Shown here piece after piece: positions 11,879-26,300 of a stretch of 64,000 nucleotides of DNA. This stretch comes from Dactylonectria macrodidyma. Its lineage: Eukaryota; Ascomycota; Sordariomycetes; Hypocreales; Nectriaceae. Location: assembly GCA_020744425.1 (NCBI GenBank), contig JAGMUV010000002.1, positions 62,001-126,000 on the forward strand, written 5' to 3'. Numbering within the stretch: the first letter of the stretch is position 1; every line of letters begins with the position of its first letter. The notes beneath the pieces are model-generated. The model saw only the letters and a list, made by a program, of their open reading frames with translations, was not told the origin of the DNA and ran no database searches. The position numbers and the translations under genes were made by a program.

Positions 11879-14800
11879 CGCTCCTTTAGCTTAAAGGCAT
11901 TACTATTAAGCTATACTCTTTATCTTTCCTTAGTTATTCTAATTAATTAGAAAGATCTATTAGCTTAAGCTATTAAGTGAATTTAGTAAATGCCTCTTTT
12001 AATAGGTTCTTTATTAAGCTATTAATAAGCAATTATATTAATAAAGTATAAATTACTTTAATCTTTTCTTCTAATATCTCTTACTTAAGTTAGTAATTAT
12101 AAATATTAATATATTATAACTTTATCTATAGTTATACAAGCTCTACTATAATTAATTAGATAGTCTATTTATTATTATACTTAATAATAACTCTTAAGAG
12201 TAAGGCAGTCACTTAGTAAGTAGTTAGTAAAAATAAGTCAATTTTTAATACTAAAATAAGTCTGCTTATAAAGAGGGCTTCTTTAGTAGCTTAGGATAAA
12301 GTAAGTAGCTTAGCTTTAATTATTAATATTATAACTATATCTTACTTATTTACTCTTTATAATATAATCCTTTTGAATAGCTTTATAATAAAGGCTTATA
12401 AGCTCTAATAGTCTACTAAGTTATTTATAAAACTCATATTAGAAGCTACTTATAAGCTATTTTCTTTATATTTAGAGATTATACTATATTTAAAGGAAAG
12501 ACTGTATATTTTAATAAAATACTATAAGGCTCAATTAGCTACTTAATAGTACTATAGCCCTAGGTTCTGGTTAAACCTAGCTAGCTAGCTTACTATAAAC
12601 ACTATATCTAATTAAGTTATTATAACTATATATATAATCATTCTGACTTTATATTAATAAAGGTTAACTCTTCTAAAGCTAGTAATCTCTTTATAAAGTA
12701 ATCATTATTCTTATATTATAGGAGTTATTACTTATAGTCTTAGTATATAGTTAGTAAGCAGTTAGTGCATCTTATTAATATAGGAGGACTGTAAGAGCTA
12801 TAAGTAACAGTTTTTACAGTCTTAGATTACTTCAATCCTTAAGAACTATTATAAAGGCTTACCTCCTTCTAGATAATAGGTCTTCTATAAGTCTTCTATT
12901 AGTAATATTACTTAGGGTTTGACTTGCTTTAGAAAGTAGAGAATATAGTTATTTATATAGAAGAAGAAGATAATATCTTTATAAAGCTAGTAATAGTCCT
13001 TGCTTAGTATTTAGTAAAAGCTTACTAATAGTAAACCCTTTTTAAAGTGCTTTTATTATAAAAGAGGCAATTATTTAAGACTATAGAGGGCTTTCTATAG
13101 CTTTAGAATTATTCCTAACTTCTAATATTCTTTAAGTATTTTTATATAAATCTCTTTATTAAGCTTTATATATATAAAAGCATTAATTATATTATATTAT
13201 AGTATATTATAATTAAAATAGTTAGCTAAAACTATAAGGGTTCTAAATAATATACTTATTAGAGTTATTATATAGGTCTCTTAGCTATTAATCGCTTACT
13301 AGTTACTACATATTATAAAGTATGCTTTAATCTTTAAAAATCTCTTATGCTTATTAAGCTTATAAATATAGATCTAATAGTAGCTGAGCACTTAGTGATC
13401 TTTTATTACAGACTTAGTAACTTTAATCTATAATTATAATTCTATATAACTCTATAGATATGCCTTCTTAACTATAAGTATTATATCTTAGTATAGATAA
13501 CTTAATCTCTTTATATATAAGCTAGGAAGTGGCTCTAATAGTCGCTAATATATACTAATAATAAACTGCCTTTCTTCTCTAAGTATAGAGCTTATTCTAT
13601 CCTACTAAGCTTCTCGCTTTCTTATAGTAATTATAGAGCTTATTCTATCCTACTAGGCTTTTTACTTTCCTATACTCAGTTTAATTTAAAAGTAAGTAAC
13701 ACTTCCTCTATTAAATAATCTAATAGAGCTAGCTAGGCTACTATAGACTGCTTAGTAGTTACTTATATAGTATTTTAGTAATTAGAGTCTTTTAGTTAAG
13801 AATGCTGCTTTAAAGGAGATCCTTTATCTTACTAGCTATTTACTAACCTTTTTATAACTAATCTTATTATTTACTTTTCTCTCTTTATACCCCTTTATAT
13901 TAAGACTAGTAGTTAAAGTATAGAAGAATATAGTAAATAGTAATTATAAAAGAGTAAGAAGTAATTTAAACTTAACTATTATATACTCTTTTAATATCTC
14001 TTTAAGCTCTTTTTATTCTTAATTACTTATTAAATGTTTAATAAAGTAACTATTTCCTAACCTATTTTAGATCTTATTTACTTTATTATCTAATAACTAT
14101 AATACTCACTACTCTATGTATTCTTATATTAATAGCAGTTTTTAAATTTACTTCTAAATAGTCTTAAAGTCTTCTTTTAATAAATTGTTCTAAAGGCTCT
14201 TTAAGTGCTTATTAAATAATTACTATTCGTTAAATATAATATCCTAAGTAGTAAAGACCTCTTTTTATAATAGATTCTATATTCTAAAGGAATTACTAAA
14301 TATATAACTAATTAAGAAGCTAATCCAGGCTTTTAATAACTGCTTTTATAGCCAGTTCCTTTATAGCTATATATTAACTATAAGAGTAAAGACTTTATAG
14401 CTATATACTTAGAGGTATAAGAGATCAGGCTTTATAGTCTCCTCTAGCTAAAATTAGCTATAGAATAGCTTATATAAAGTCTTTTAATTCCTATATATTA
14501 ATAGTATATAATTATATAAGTAAGTAGCTGCTTTTATTAATTCTAGCTATAGGTATTTAAGTAGTTTAGCTTTAGTATATATTATATAGCTCTTTTAAAT
14601 AATAATAATAGCTACTCATTCTATACCTCTATTTTATACCTAGGTATTAAGCACTAAAAGCTTAGTAAGTATTCTATAATCCTTTAGTAATTCTATAACC
14701 TATAGATATATATTTATAATCTTATTATTATATTTAATTATCTTAATTTTAATAGAGTATTAGACCTTTAGTATCTTAAGGAAATAGGTAATTATTAAGT

Positions 14801-16910
14801 ATAATATAAGTATTAACTGATTATTTATATAATAGTCTTATAAGTAATTAGTAGCTCTATTTATAAAGATCTAAACTAATATATAACTAGTATAGCCTTA
14901 AGTTATTAAATAGAAATTAAGAGTAATATAGTTACTTAGCCTTACTCTAGCTATTACTTTTTATAAAGCCTGTTTAATTATTTAGCAAGCCTTCACTATA
15001 TTATAAGCATTATAGTTAATAGTTATAATCCTTTATAGTCCTTCAGGCTCTTCTATCTTCAGTTTAATGCCTTTTAAAGCACTTATTAAGCACCTAAGGG
15101 CATTAGGGCCTAAATAACCTAGCTATTAGTACTATATAATAGTATCTCCTTAGAAAGGTTATCTATAAGTCTATAATATATACCTTTATCTCTTCTAGGG
15201 TTGATTAGAGAGGAGTATTACTAAGCTATTAGTAAGTGCTTATTAAGTATTTAATATAATTAGTTAGCTCTCCTTCCCTTTAAAGACCTACTATCCTTCC
15301 TACTTATTAATAGCTTTAAGGAAGGTTCTATTTAATCTCTTAAGATAATTATTTCCTAGTTTTATATCTTATTAGATGCTTTACTTTCTTAACTTTAAAA
15401 AGGATATAAGGTTAATAATAAGAGCTATATATAGTATAATATTAAGAACTATAAGCTTCTTTAGTAAACTATTAGTAGCTATTAAAATAATAATTCCTTT
15501 ACTATATTTATTAATTAATACTTACTATATGCTTAATTAAAAGAAGTCTCTTAAAGGAGCTACTTATAGGTTTTTTATTCTTATTATATTATAAAAGATA
15601 TCTAGTATTACTCTTAAGTCTAAGAGAATAGAATCTTATAGTAAATAGTATTTACTAGTTATTAAAGCAGTATTTATATTATAGGACCCTACTAGTCTAA
15701 ATTACACAGACCCTTCTAGTTTAATCTTTTTAATCCAATTAGCTAGATTATCTTCATTCCTTTTAATTCACTACTTAATATAGTTAATAATATACTTAAT
15801 AAGTAAAAATCCTTATAGTATCCTCTTTAGAAAGGCATAGTAATATTATATAAGTAAATAAAAGAGGTAATACACTAAGTACTTAGATTCCTTATTATCT
15901 CTAATACTCTAGTAAAAATGCTTCTTACTTTCACTCCTTTACTAAGCATTCTCTAAATAACCCTTATCTTATTCTTTTTAACTACCTCTATTATAAAAGG
16001 CGCTTAGTGCAATTCTTACCTTCTTTAAAGGCTCTGGCTAGTTATTAATCACTCTATAAATATTCACTATAACTAGTCTAATAGTAAGAGTACTAGCTTT
16101 AACCTAAAGAGTCTAAGTTATACTATAAGCATTAATCTATAACTCTATTAATATAGATTATAAAGCATTAGTTAAGTTATTAAACTATTAATCAGGCTCT
16201 ATTACTTCTTAAAGCTTAATATCTTAAGCTTTATTAATAGCATTCTTTTAATATATAAGCCAGTTACTAATTACTTAATAGGTTATAATCTTATTTAAGT
16301 ATAATTCAGCTAGTATCTTATAGTATACTTAGTAAGCCTTCTGCTTATATTTATCTTTAGTAAAGAAGAACTCATTATAAAGTAACTAAATCTACTTAGT
16401 AAGAGACTTCTTATTTAAGTAATAATACTAAGAGTAGGTTTTATTAATTATATTTATAACCTAGTCTTTAATAGTCTTTATCTTTTTAACTATTTATAAG
16501 TATAGCTTATTATAGTACTTATAGTTAGTCTATAATGTATTATATATTTAAAAACCCTTTTCTATTAGTTTATTAATATCTTAAGCTTAGATAGCTATAT
16601 TATCCCCTTCTTAGAAAGTTAGGTTATTATTATCTATTTAGGCTATAATTATATTAGCACTTTAAGTAAAAGTTAATAGAGTATTAATAAGCATTCTATA
16701 ATTACTTAATGCGTATTTCTTATAGAACTTCTTAATATCTAAAGGAGTTAGTACTATAAGTATAAGCTCTAGCTTATTAATCTTTATAAAGTTAAGGAAG
16801 TCTTAAAGGTCTTCTTTCTTAGCCTTTATCTTAAGTATTTTAAACTAAGTAATTTAATTATCTTCTATAATAAGCCTAATAGTCAAATTAGTTATTATTA
16901 TTCTTAGTAA

Positions 16911-17311
16911 TGTGTTAGGCAGGAGGACAAGAGGAATACCACTACCTAAAGTGATAGATACTATAAAGCAGGCAGAATGCGTATTAAAGCAAGAATAGAT
17001 AAGACTTATAAAATAAAACAGATAAAAAGAAGGCTAGAGCTATAATTAAGTAGCTAGCTAAGAAATGAACCAGATATTCTAGTTAATTAAATAAATCTTA
17101 TTATAATAATATTAAAAACAATTTAATAATTTAAAAATAAAAGTAAGCAAGAATATAATTAATTACTATTTATATCTAAGTTATTTCTGCTTTTTATTTT
17201 AGACTAACTCCTATTATCCTTATTAATAGCTTTATTAAGACTAATACTTAAATTAATTAGCTAATTAAAATGTCTAGCCATTCTAGCTAATAGGCCCTCA
17301 GCTTTAATACA
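16911..17311 (-). repeat. Left LTR of the 12.8-kb gypsy element
   Basis: The 401-bp repeat begins TGTGTTAGGC and ends in GCTTTAATACA. Its partner has the same length, and the pair differs mainly by transitions, in keeping with RIP after insertion. Confidence 0.9.
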
Positions 17312-20300
17312 TTCCTCTTTATATAGTTAGCGCTTTATCTTTATAAGCCTAAAGACTATAAATAATAAAGAAAAGAAGAGCTTTAATAAATAAAGGAAAT
17401 AGTAAGAAAAGAAAGATAATATATATAAGTCTAATATCTAAGTATAATTAATTAATTAAAATCTAACTTATATTTATTCTTTTAAAATTATAGTAATTAT
17501 AAAAAAGGGTCTAAAAAGAATCTAAGTACTAAGATTATATTAAGAATAGTAAATAAAGTTATAAAAGTAATTATAATAAGAACTCTTTAGTAAAATTAAC
17601 TATAGAATATATAAAAAGACTAAGAAGTATTTAATTAAGTAATATCCCTTAATAAATTAAATAATTAAGATATATTAATAAGTCTAGTAAGTATAGAAGT
17701 AGATAATAGTAGTAATCCTTAAGTAAGTCTTAAAAGTAAAGTGTAAGTTAATTTATATATAGTAATGCAATTAGCTTAAGAAGGCCTAGTAAAAGGAGGA
17801 GGAGCTAATCTTAATCTTAAGGTATTTATAATAGTATCTTATTAAGATAAGGAAATCAGACTATTTAAAATAAAAGTAATAAAGCTTCTTATTTAATTAA
17901 TTATATATATCTATTAATAAGAGGCTAAGAGTAAATAAAGAGACTTAATAGTATATATAGTTATAATATAAATAGGAGTATTAATATTATTTTTCTTTAC
18001 TACTTTTATAGCTTCTTTAGCTATTAATTTAGTAATATAGACTCTTTTAATTCTATTTATAAGTACTTAGTTAAGAATAGTCTTAGTATAATTATTAGTA
18101 TAAATAATTTAATTATTAGCCTTCTTTTTTAATAATATCCATTTTATAATAATATCCTTATTAGTCTTTTTTTACTTCTTATTAATAGCCTCTTTATTTA
18201 AATTATTAGAGTTACTATAGTTATTACTAACTATTAAAGCAAGAGTTATATAAAGCAGAACTATCTAATTAAATAAATTTATAATACTTAAGCTAGGTTT
18301 AGAAGTAAATAGTAGAATTAAAGGAGTTCTAAAGTATTAGGATTTTAAGGTTATTATTAATTTTAGGTCTTATACTAATTAGTTAATAAGTTCTTAGTTA
18401 GTATTAAGAATGCGTAAAGTGGTTATATAGGATTTAAGTAAGTTAAGGGTCTTAATAATTTAGCTTAGTTTAAGAAGAGTAATAGACTCTTTAAATATTA
18501 TAGTATTAGTAAGTATAATTATTAATTAAGAGTCCTTAGTCTAGTTCTTAGTAATAGAAAAGTCAGTCTAATAGATTAGCTAATAGCTGCTTAGTTTAGT
18601 AAGAATAATAGTAGGTCTTTTAAGTAGCTAATTATAAATAGGATAGTAAGAGAAGGGTATAGAAAATATTACCTTATTATACTTATATTTAATAATAGTG
18701 ATATTTCTAAACCTAAGTTTATTATAAATAACTATTAAGAACTAAGTTTTAACTCATTCTTAGCTAATAGAGAGAGTGATTTTAAATAGCTTAAGTAATT
18801 AATTAAATAAACTAATAAGCTAATCTCTTTATAAGAGAGCATATTCCCTTTTTACTAGTCACTTCTTAGTGCTTAAAGTTACTAAAGATAGATTTATATA
18901 TAAATAGACCTTAAGTCTTATAGCTCTAGTTATACTTTATAAGTTTAAGAATATAAAGTAAATAGCTAAGTATCTATATTTAAAACTACTTAGTTAATTA
19001 ACTATAAAAGTGTAAAAAATATTAAAGTTATAAAGATAACTCATTTTAATTAAAATAAAGCACTAAGTATAAGTAAATGCTTTTTAGTAATTAAGTAAAA
19101 TGCAGTTTCTAAAGGTATTATAGTAAAAGACTTAGCTAGAGTATTAATTAAAAATATACAATGCCTAATAAAAGTTCTTATAATTAACTAAACTAACTAT
19201 AAAACGCTAGTTAAAAATATCCTACTTAATAGTATAATAACTAAAGTTATAGTAAGAGTTTAGCATATATTTAATAATAAGGTCCTTAAGAAGCAAGCAC
19301 TTATATATTTAATTAACTAAATCTATTATCTTTTTAAGTAGATTTATTATAACTATAGGAATACTATCTAAAAGCAGGGTTAGAAATACTATAATAATAT
19401 CCTCTAGTCTATATATAATTATAGTTAGGAAGTCTTTAAGTTCTTCCTTATTAGCTTAAATATTATTCTATAGCTTTTTATAAAAGTCCTAAAAGTAAAG
19501 AGTATACTCTTTTTAAAACACTCTAAAGAGTATTATATTATTTTTATATAAAGGTTATATTAATATAGTCTTTATAAACTTAAAGTCTTTATAATTATTA
19601 TATATATTAATTATCCTTTTTTTATTAAACTTAGACTATTCTATATAAAAGTATAATAAAGCTAGTTAATTAACTATAATCTCCTTTAGCTATTTAAATA
19701 AGGATGCTTCTAAAGTATAGTAAAATAATCCCTTTTTATAGTTAATAATAGCGATTTCCTTACTTTAAGTAGAATAGGCCTTTAGTAAGAAGTAGGTTTA
19801 TTTATTATTAATAGGGCTGCTTATAGTAAAGGCATTTAGTAAGAAGAAGAGTAAAGGATTTATTTAAAGGAAAGGTAGGTTAAAAGGAGATTGTTTAATA
19901 ACAAATTATTTAATTAAATAAATTATAAAGTTATTTAATAACCTATTATTATAATAATAGTAAGATAAAGGAAATAGAGGGTTATAATTAAAGAGAGGAG
20001 TTTTTACTATAATTAGTAATAAGGTTTTAGAAATAGGTTTTTTAAGACTAAGTAGTATAGGCTTATGTATATTAATAAGACAGGCGGAAATAAAGGCAGG
20101 TAATTAGTTTAGAGAAATAAAGAGATTAGAAAGCAGAAGGTTATAGTAATAAGGTTCTTATAATAAGCAGTAGAGAGAGGTTAAAAGTAAAAGCTTAGCT
20201 AAGAAGAAAGAGGGATTTTAAAAGCATTATTCAGACTAGTTTAAAAGCGATATTTAATTAAGTAAATGCACTAATTAGTTATAGTTAAAGAGTAATAAGT

Positions 20301-23300
20301 TCTAGAAATAGTAGCTATTATAAGAAGAGAGGTTAAGTTATATAAAAGAGAAAGAGAAGAAAGAGAAATAGCTTTTAAAGTCTTAAGTAATAGGAGGTTA
20401 TTTATTTTCCTTACTAGCTATAATTTACTTAATATACATTAATCTTAATATATACATTTCCTTTACTTTAAAATACTTCTTTTTCTCTCTTTCCTTTCCT
20501 TCCCTTTTTATTCTTCTTTATACTTTATTAATATTATTTAATTAACTTATTAGTAATAGCTTCTTCTAACTTCTACTTTTCTAATATTACTAAGGTCTAT
20601 TAAGAAGCCTTTCTTAATATATATATTTATATAGCTAGTTAGTTAGAAAGTAATAAATTCTCTTTTTATACTAATTCGATTTAGAATAGTTATTATAAGA
20701 CTCTATTAATTAAAAAGGAATGAAAAGAAGCTTACTTTATATTAGTAAGTATTCTCTTATATTTAAAACTATTTAATCTAATAATTCTATAATTCGAAAA
20801 GCACTTTACTATTTAGATTTACTTATATATAGCTTTTAATTATAGTAATTTCCTTCTTTTTATTAAGGTCGCTCTTAAGGGAGAGTTACTTAATATTAAC
20901 TTTACTAAGAAGTATATCTAAGCTTAGATTTATAAAGATAAGATAGTTAATATAGTTTTAAAATACTTAATAAAATATATTTTTAACTAGCCCCTTTAGT
21001 TAGTATATATTCTTATTAACTTAGGCTATTCTTATAAGTATTTTATTAAGGAACTGCTTTACTAACCTAAGTATAAAAAAGCTTTAATTATTACTTTCTT
21101 TAAATATTAAAATCCGCTATTTTATAAATATTATATTTAATTAAATACTTTAAATTACTTTATAATTAAAGAGTATTATATATAGCTATTTTATATTTAT
21201 TAATCTACTTAAGGTTTATAAATAGAAAATATATAAATTATATTTAAAATGCTAATTCTTAATATAAATAGTCTTTTCTTAATAAGTATTTAGCTTTTAA
21301 ATTTAGTTTTAATACCTTTCTTAACCTTCTATTTAATATAAAGTATTCTATTAATCTTAATAATTAAATAGTAAGTATTCTTAACTATATAAACTACTCT
21401 TATATTTTTAATAAATTCCCTTTAGCTTAGAAAAATAAGTCTTTTTATAATAAAGCTATTTAAAATACTAAGAAGCATACTACTTAGAATAAGTCTATAG
21501 GCTTTTTTAAGGCTTAAGTCTTTAGTTTTAGTTTATTAATAGTAGTTTGGAGTTAGATTAATTAATTAACTTAGTTTAACTTATCTTTTATATATTAAAC
21601 TCCTTTATTTAATAGCTTTAATACTTAAATTAATTATTATAGTATGAAATAAATTGGATTTTATTAATTAGCTCTTTTATAATTAACTTTTTTCTTATAT
21701 AAGATATATTTATCTATTTATAGTACTATATCTAACTTACTATTTTAAATAAGTATAGCTTTTATAGCTTTTCCTTTATCTTATAGTTCTAAAGTTATTT
21801 AATTAACTAGTTTATATACTTTATATATTAATCCTAATGCCTATTTAATCTTAAGTCTAATTTTTAAGCTATAGATTTATATAGCCTTTAATTAACTAGA
21901 ATGTTAATAAGTAGTAGTTATTTATCTTTTCTTACTTCTTATACTATACTCTTTTTTAAAATAATAATAAGTATAAACTTTAGACTTATTATTATTTCCT
22001 ACTCCTTTATTTTACTTAAAGAGATTTAAACTAGTCTTTTTAAGCTTAGTCTTTATATAGGAATTAGATCTCTAGTTTCCTTTCCTCTTTAATACTAGTA
22101 TTAATCAATTAAGAGAGAACTTTAGGGCTTGTTTTTAATCTATCCTTCTTTTTTAGGCTCGTTTCCTCATTCTAATTCATTTAATTAACTGATCTAGCTT
22201 AAGGATTATTATAGAAAAGGCGCTCTTAGTAAGAGGGAGCTGAAGAATCATTATCCGGGCTTTACTAGCTATCTTTCTCTTATTAAAATACTTTAAAGTA
22301 TTCACTATAGTAAGTAATACTAAGTAGTAGTCTATCTAGGGTTTTTAAGTAATATTAGCCTTTATTTAAAGCTATTTTAATCCTATATAGCTCTTACTAT
22401 TTAGACTTAAACTTAGCTACTATAAAAAGGTCAGTTTTTCTAAAGTTATTATATTATAATACTAAGTTACTAACCTTTAGTAAGGTTTTTCTTAAAGTAT
22501 AAGGAAATTCTTAATCTATTCTTATTACTTTCCTCTCTTTAAACTTAGTAACCCTTTGCTTTATAATCTTTATATCCTTATCTAAAAAAGAAAAGGCGCG
22601 GATTCTAACTATAAACATTTAATTAGATATTTTTATATTATTTTAAGGGATTATTCTTTATATAAGCATATCTCTTTTTAATAAGAGACCTAGTTTATAT
22701 TTATATAGTAAGTATATAAGAGTATAACTATAGAATGCTCTTAGTAATACTCTATTTATAAATAGAATAATTAGGAAATTAACTAACTAATTCTTAGTCT
22801 TTAAAATATCTATTTTCTTAATATAAGATATAATATTATTATAACCTAATTTAATTAATCTATTTACTTTAATATTATATATAAAGATATATATAGTCTA
22901 TATACTTAGGTCTCTTAAGATATTTATAAGGCCTTATTAACATTCTGACTTATTATTAATAACTATTATAATAAGTATCTTATAGTAAGAAAAGATCTTT
23001 TTTAAGAATAAGCGTATATAAGAGGCTTTAAGTAACTTTAGGGCTTTAGCTTTAATCTATTTAATAAGGTTATATCTAGCTTTTAATAAGTATTTCTTAC
23101 TTTAAGACTCTTTAAGATATTAAGTATTTATATAAATCTTTATTATAAAATAGCTAGGTTTAATAAATACTATAAGTTCCTTAGCCTATTATATATTATA
23201 AATTTAGTAAGTCTTATAAATTAGAATAGCTATATTTATATCCTTATAGAGGTTTAGTTAATAGTATCTCTCTTTTAAGAATCTTATGGTTTTCTCTTAG

Positions 23301-26300
23301 TCTTAATGCTTATAGTCTTTATAATATGATTTAATTAAATGCTTTTATATATCTCTATTCTTAATAACTAGCTTAAGGTTATAGTTTAAATAAGTTATTT
23401 ATAACTATAGAGTTCTTTTATAAAAGAAGAACCTCTTTACTTTAAGATAAAGATATATATATACTTTATCTAATATATCCTTAGAGTATTACTAAGTCTA
23501 TAAGAACCTCCTTAAGACTTTTAACTTATTAGTATATTCATCTTTTAGTAATTCTAGTAATAATTAAGATTCTTATTAGGTTTTAACTAAATTAACTATA
23601 ATAGTATTTAATTATTAATTAATAAAGGCCTTAACATTCCTTTTAGCTTCTTAGTCTAGTTAATTAGATAGGCTTAGTAGTTTTCTAAATAGCCTATTAG
23701 CTACTATATTCTTAATTCTAAGTATATATTAAACTATAAAGTTAAAAAGTAGTAAATAACTAATCTATCTATTAACTAGCGCTCTTAGGATATCTATCCC
23801 TTTCTTATTAAGCTAATAGACCAATACTTAAGCATCTGTCTTTAATATAAAGTGGATTCTATATAAATGCATATATAACTATTTAATTAAAAGTAGAATG
23901 CTTTAGTATTCTCTTTTTATAGTATTATAATTATACTTACTCTAAGTCTATATACTAGATTTAAATCTTATTAAATAGTATTTACTATTCACTACTTATA
24001 TAAGAACATAACCCTAACTTAATAGACTAGTATTAGCTATAAGAATCACCTCTCTATAATTAGAAAATAGGTTTAGAATAATTAAAATAAGTATTAATAA
24101 TAATTTATCCTTTAGTATTTATATAGCCTTAGCTTATAAATTACTTTAAATAAATTTAGTATCTTTTTTTAGTAAACTTATTAATAGCTTTATAATAGTT
24201 ATATATCTAGCAATCTATATCCTATAGTAGCTAATAACTCTTAAGAATACTCTAACTTCTATATTAAAGTTATAATAAGTCTACTTAGTAATTTTAATAA
24301 CTTTAGCCTCTTTTAATAATCTCTTATAAGTATTATAAAGATACCTAACTATTAGAGCAGTTTATTTATAAAACTGTGATGTTAATATAGAAATAGTATA
24401 TTTAGCCAATTTAATATTTAATAGAGTCTAATCTAGGTTAATTAAATGCTCCTTAATATACTATCTAATTCCTAGACTGGCTTCTTTATTATTATAAGTT
24501 ATAAAGAGTCCTTTTATTACTATATTATTAAAGAAAGCTATATAGATATTCAGTATTAAGTTAAATAAGATATAAGTAATAATCCTTATAAATTAGACTA
24601 TGGAGTTAGTTACTTCTTAAAGTAGTATGCATATTCTTAATAGGCCTAATAGTATTATAAAAGTAATTAAATCCCTACTTTCTTTAGCTAGATTGACTTA
24701 GTTATATCCTAAAAAGAAGTCTAAGAGTAATAATATCTAATATATCACTATATTTACTAAGAATTCCTTAGTACTAAAAAGGCTTAAGCTATTATAAATA
24801 GTAATATGGTTTATCTTAGTAACTAAATTAATTAACTGGATTTTACTATCCTTTTTTACTATAAGTATAAAGGGGTTCTTATAAAAGCTATAGCCTTCCT
24901 TTAGGATGCCTCTTCTAAGTTATTAATAAAATAGATTAATAACCTTTTAATATAGACCTAAAGGAATAAGAATACTGCTTACTTATTAAGCTTTATAAGA
25001 AATGACCTTAATAACTTATAGAAAAGCGACTACTAAGTTAATTCTTTTACAATCCTCAAAGTCCTAGGCTAGTATAGCCTCCTTATTATATAAGATAGTA
25101 GTAAATATGTCTTATTCTTCTTTAAATAAGGTCTTATTTATTTAATTAACTATTTCTACTAGTCTCTCCTTTATTAACTAACTCTCTTTTTCTAAAGTAA
25201 AGAATTTAAATATAAAGAAGTTAGAATACTTACTTCCTTTTTCTATTTAAAAAGCAATTCTTATTATCTTCTTTAATTTCTAATAAGAGTCGCCCTTTAG
25301 TATTAAATTATTAAATAATAAATCATTAATTAGATAGATCTTAATGCCTTTTTATTTATAAAGAGTATTTACTTTAATATATTAAGTACTTTTATTAAAA
25401 GGCTGATTTTTTTTAATCTCTTTTTTTTAATAAAGCATCTTAATTATTCTAATTCTTTTTATATATTAATAATAGTATTAGTATATTAAGTAGCTATACT
25501 AATAGTAAGGATTTAGATAACTTTAGTAAAGTCTTCTTAAAAAAGCATCTAGCTCTTCTTAAAGATATTATTATCCTCTAATAGGAAGTTATCTAGCTTA
25601 TAAACTATTAGAAAATTAATTATAAGTAATATTAATACTCTATACTTTACTTCTCTAAGTATAATATATTATATTTAATTACTCTTATAGTAAGTATAAT
25701 TAAGCGAATATTACTTAGATTAAAATAGATTATAAGTCATTCTTAATTAATTAAATAATTAAATATAAGTCTACTAGCTCTAATAAATAGTATCCTTAGA
25801 ATAAATAAAACTATTACTATTAAAGAAAGTACTATATATAGCTAAATAAGTATATATATATTCTTAAAGTATAGAGTTATAATTACTTTTCTTACTATTA
25901 AGATCTTCTCTTTAGAATAAGAAGTTATAAAAGTATTAACCAGCTTAATATTAAGGCTATAGTATTAAGCCTATTTATAAAAGATAAGATTCCCTTCTAA
26001 GCCTAAATCTACTAATGCCTTTATTATAATACTCTTAAGAACCTCTAGCTAAATAATTAATTATAAGGTGTTTTATAAGTATAATATCTTAAGCGAGTTA
26101 GATATACTTATTAAGTTAATTATTAGACTTAGAGTTAATTAATTAATTAAACTCTCTTTTAGTTTTATATAATCTTAAGAGTTATTAATAAAATAGACTT
26201 TTCTTTTATTATCTTTTTCTAAGTATTATTCTAAATAGAAGTACTTAAAGGCAAAGTTATTTAAATTAGGAAAATGATTTTTATTAAATAACTTAATTAT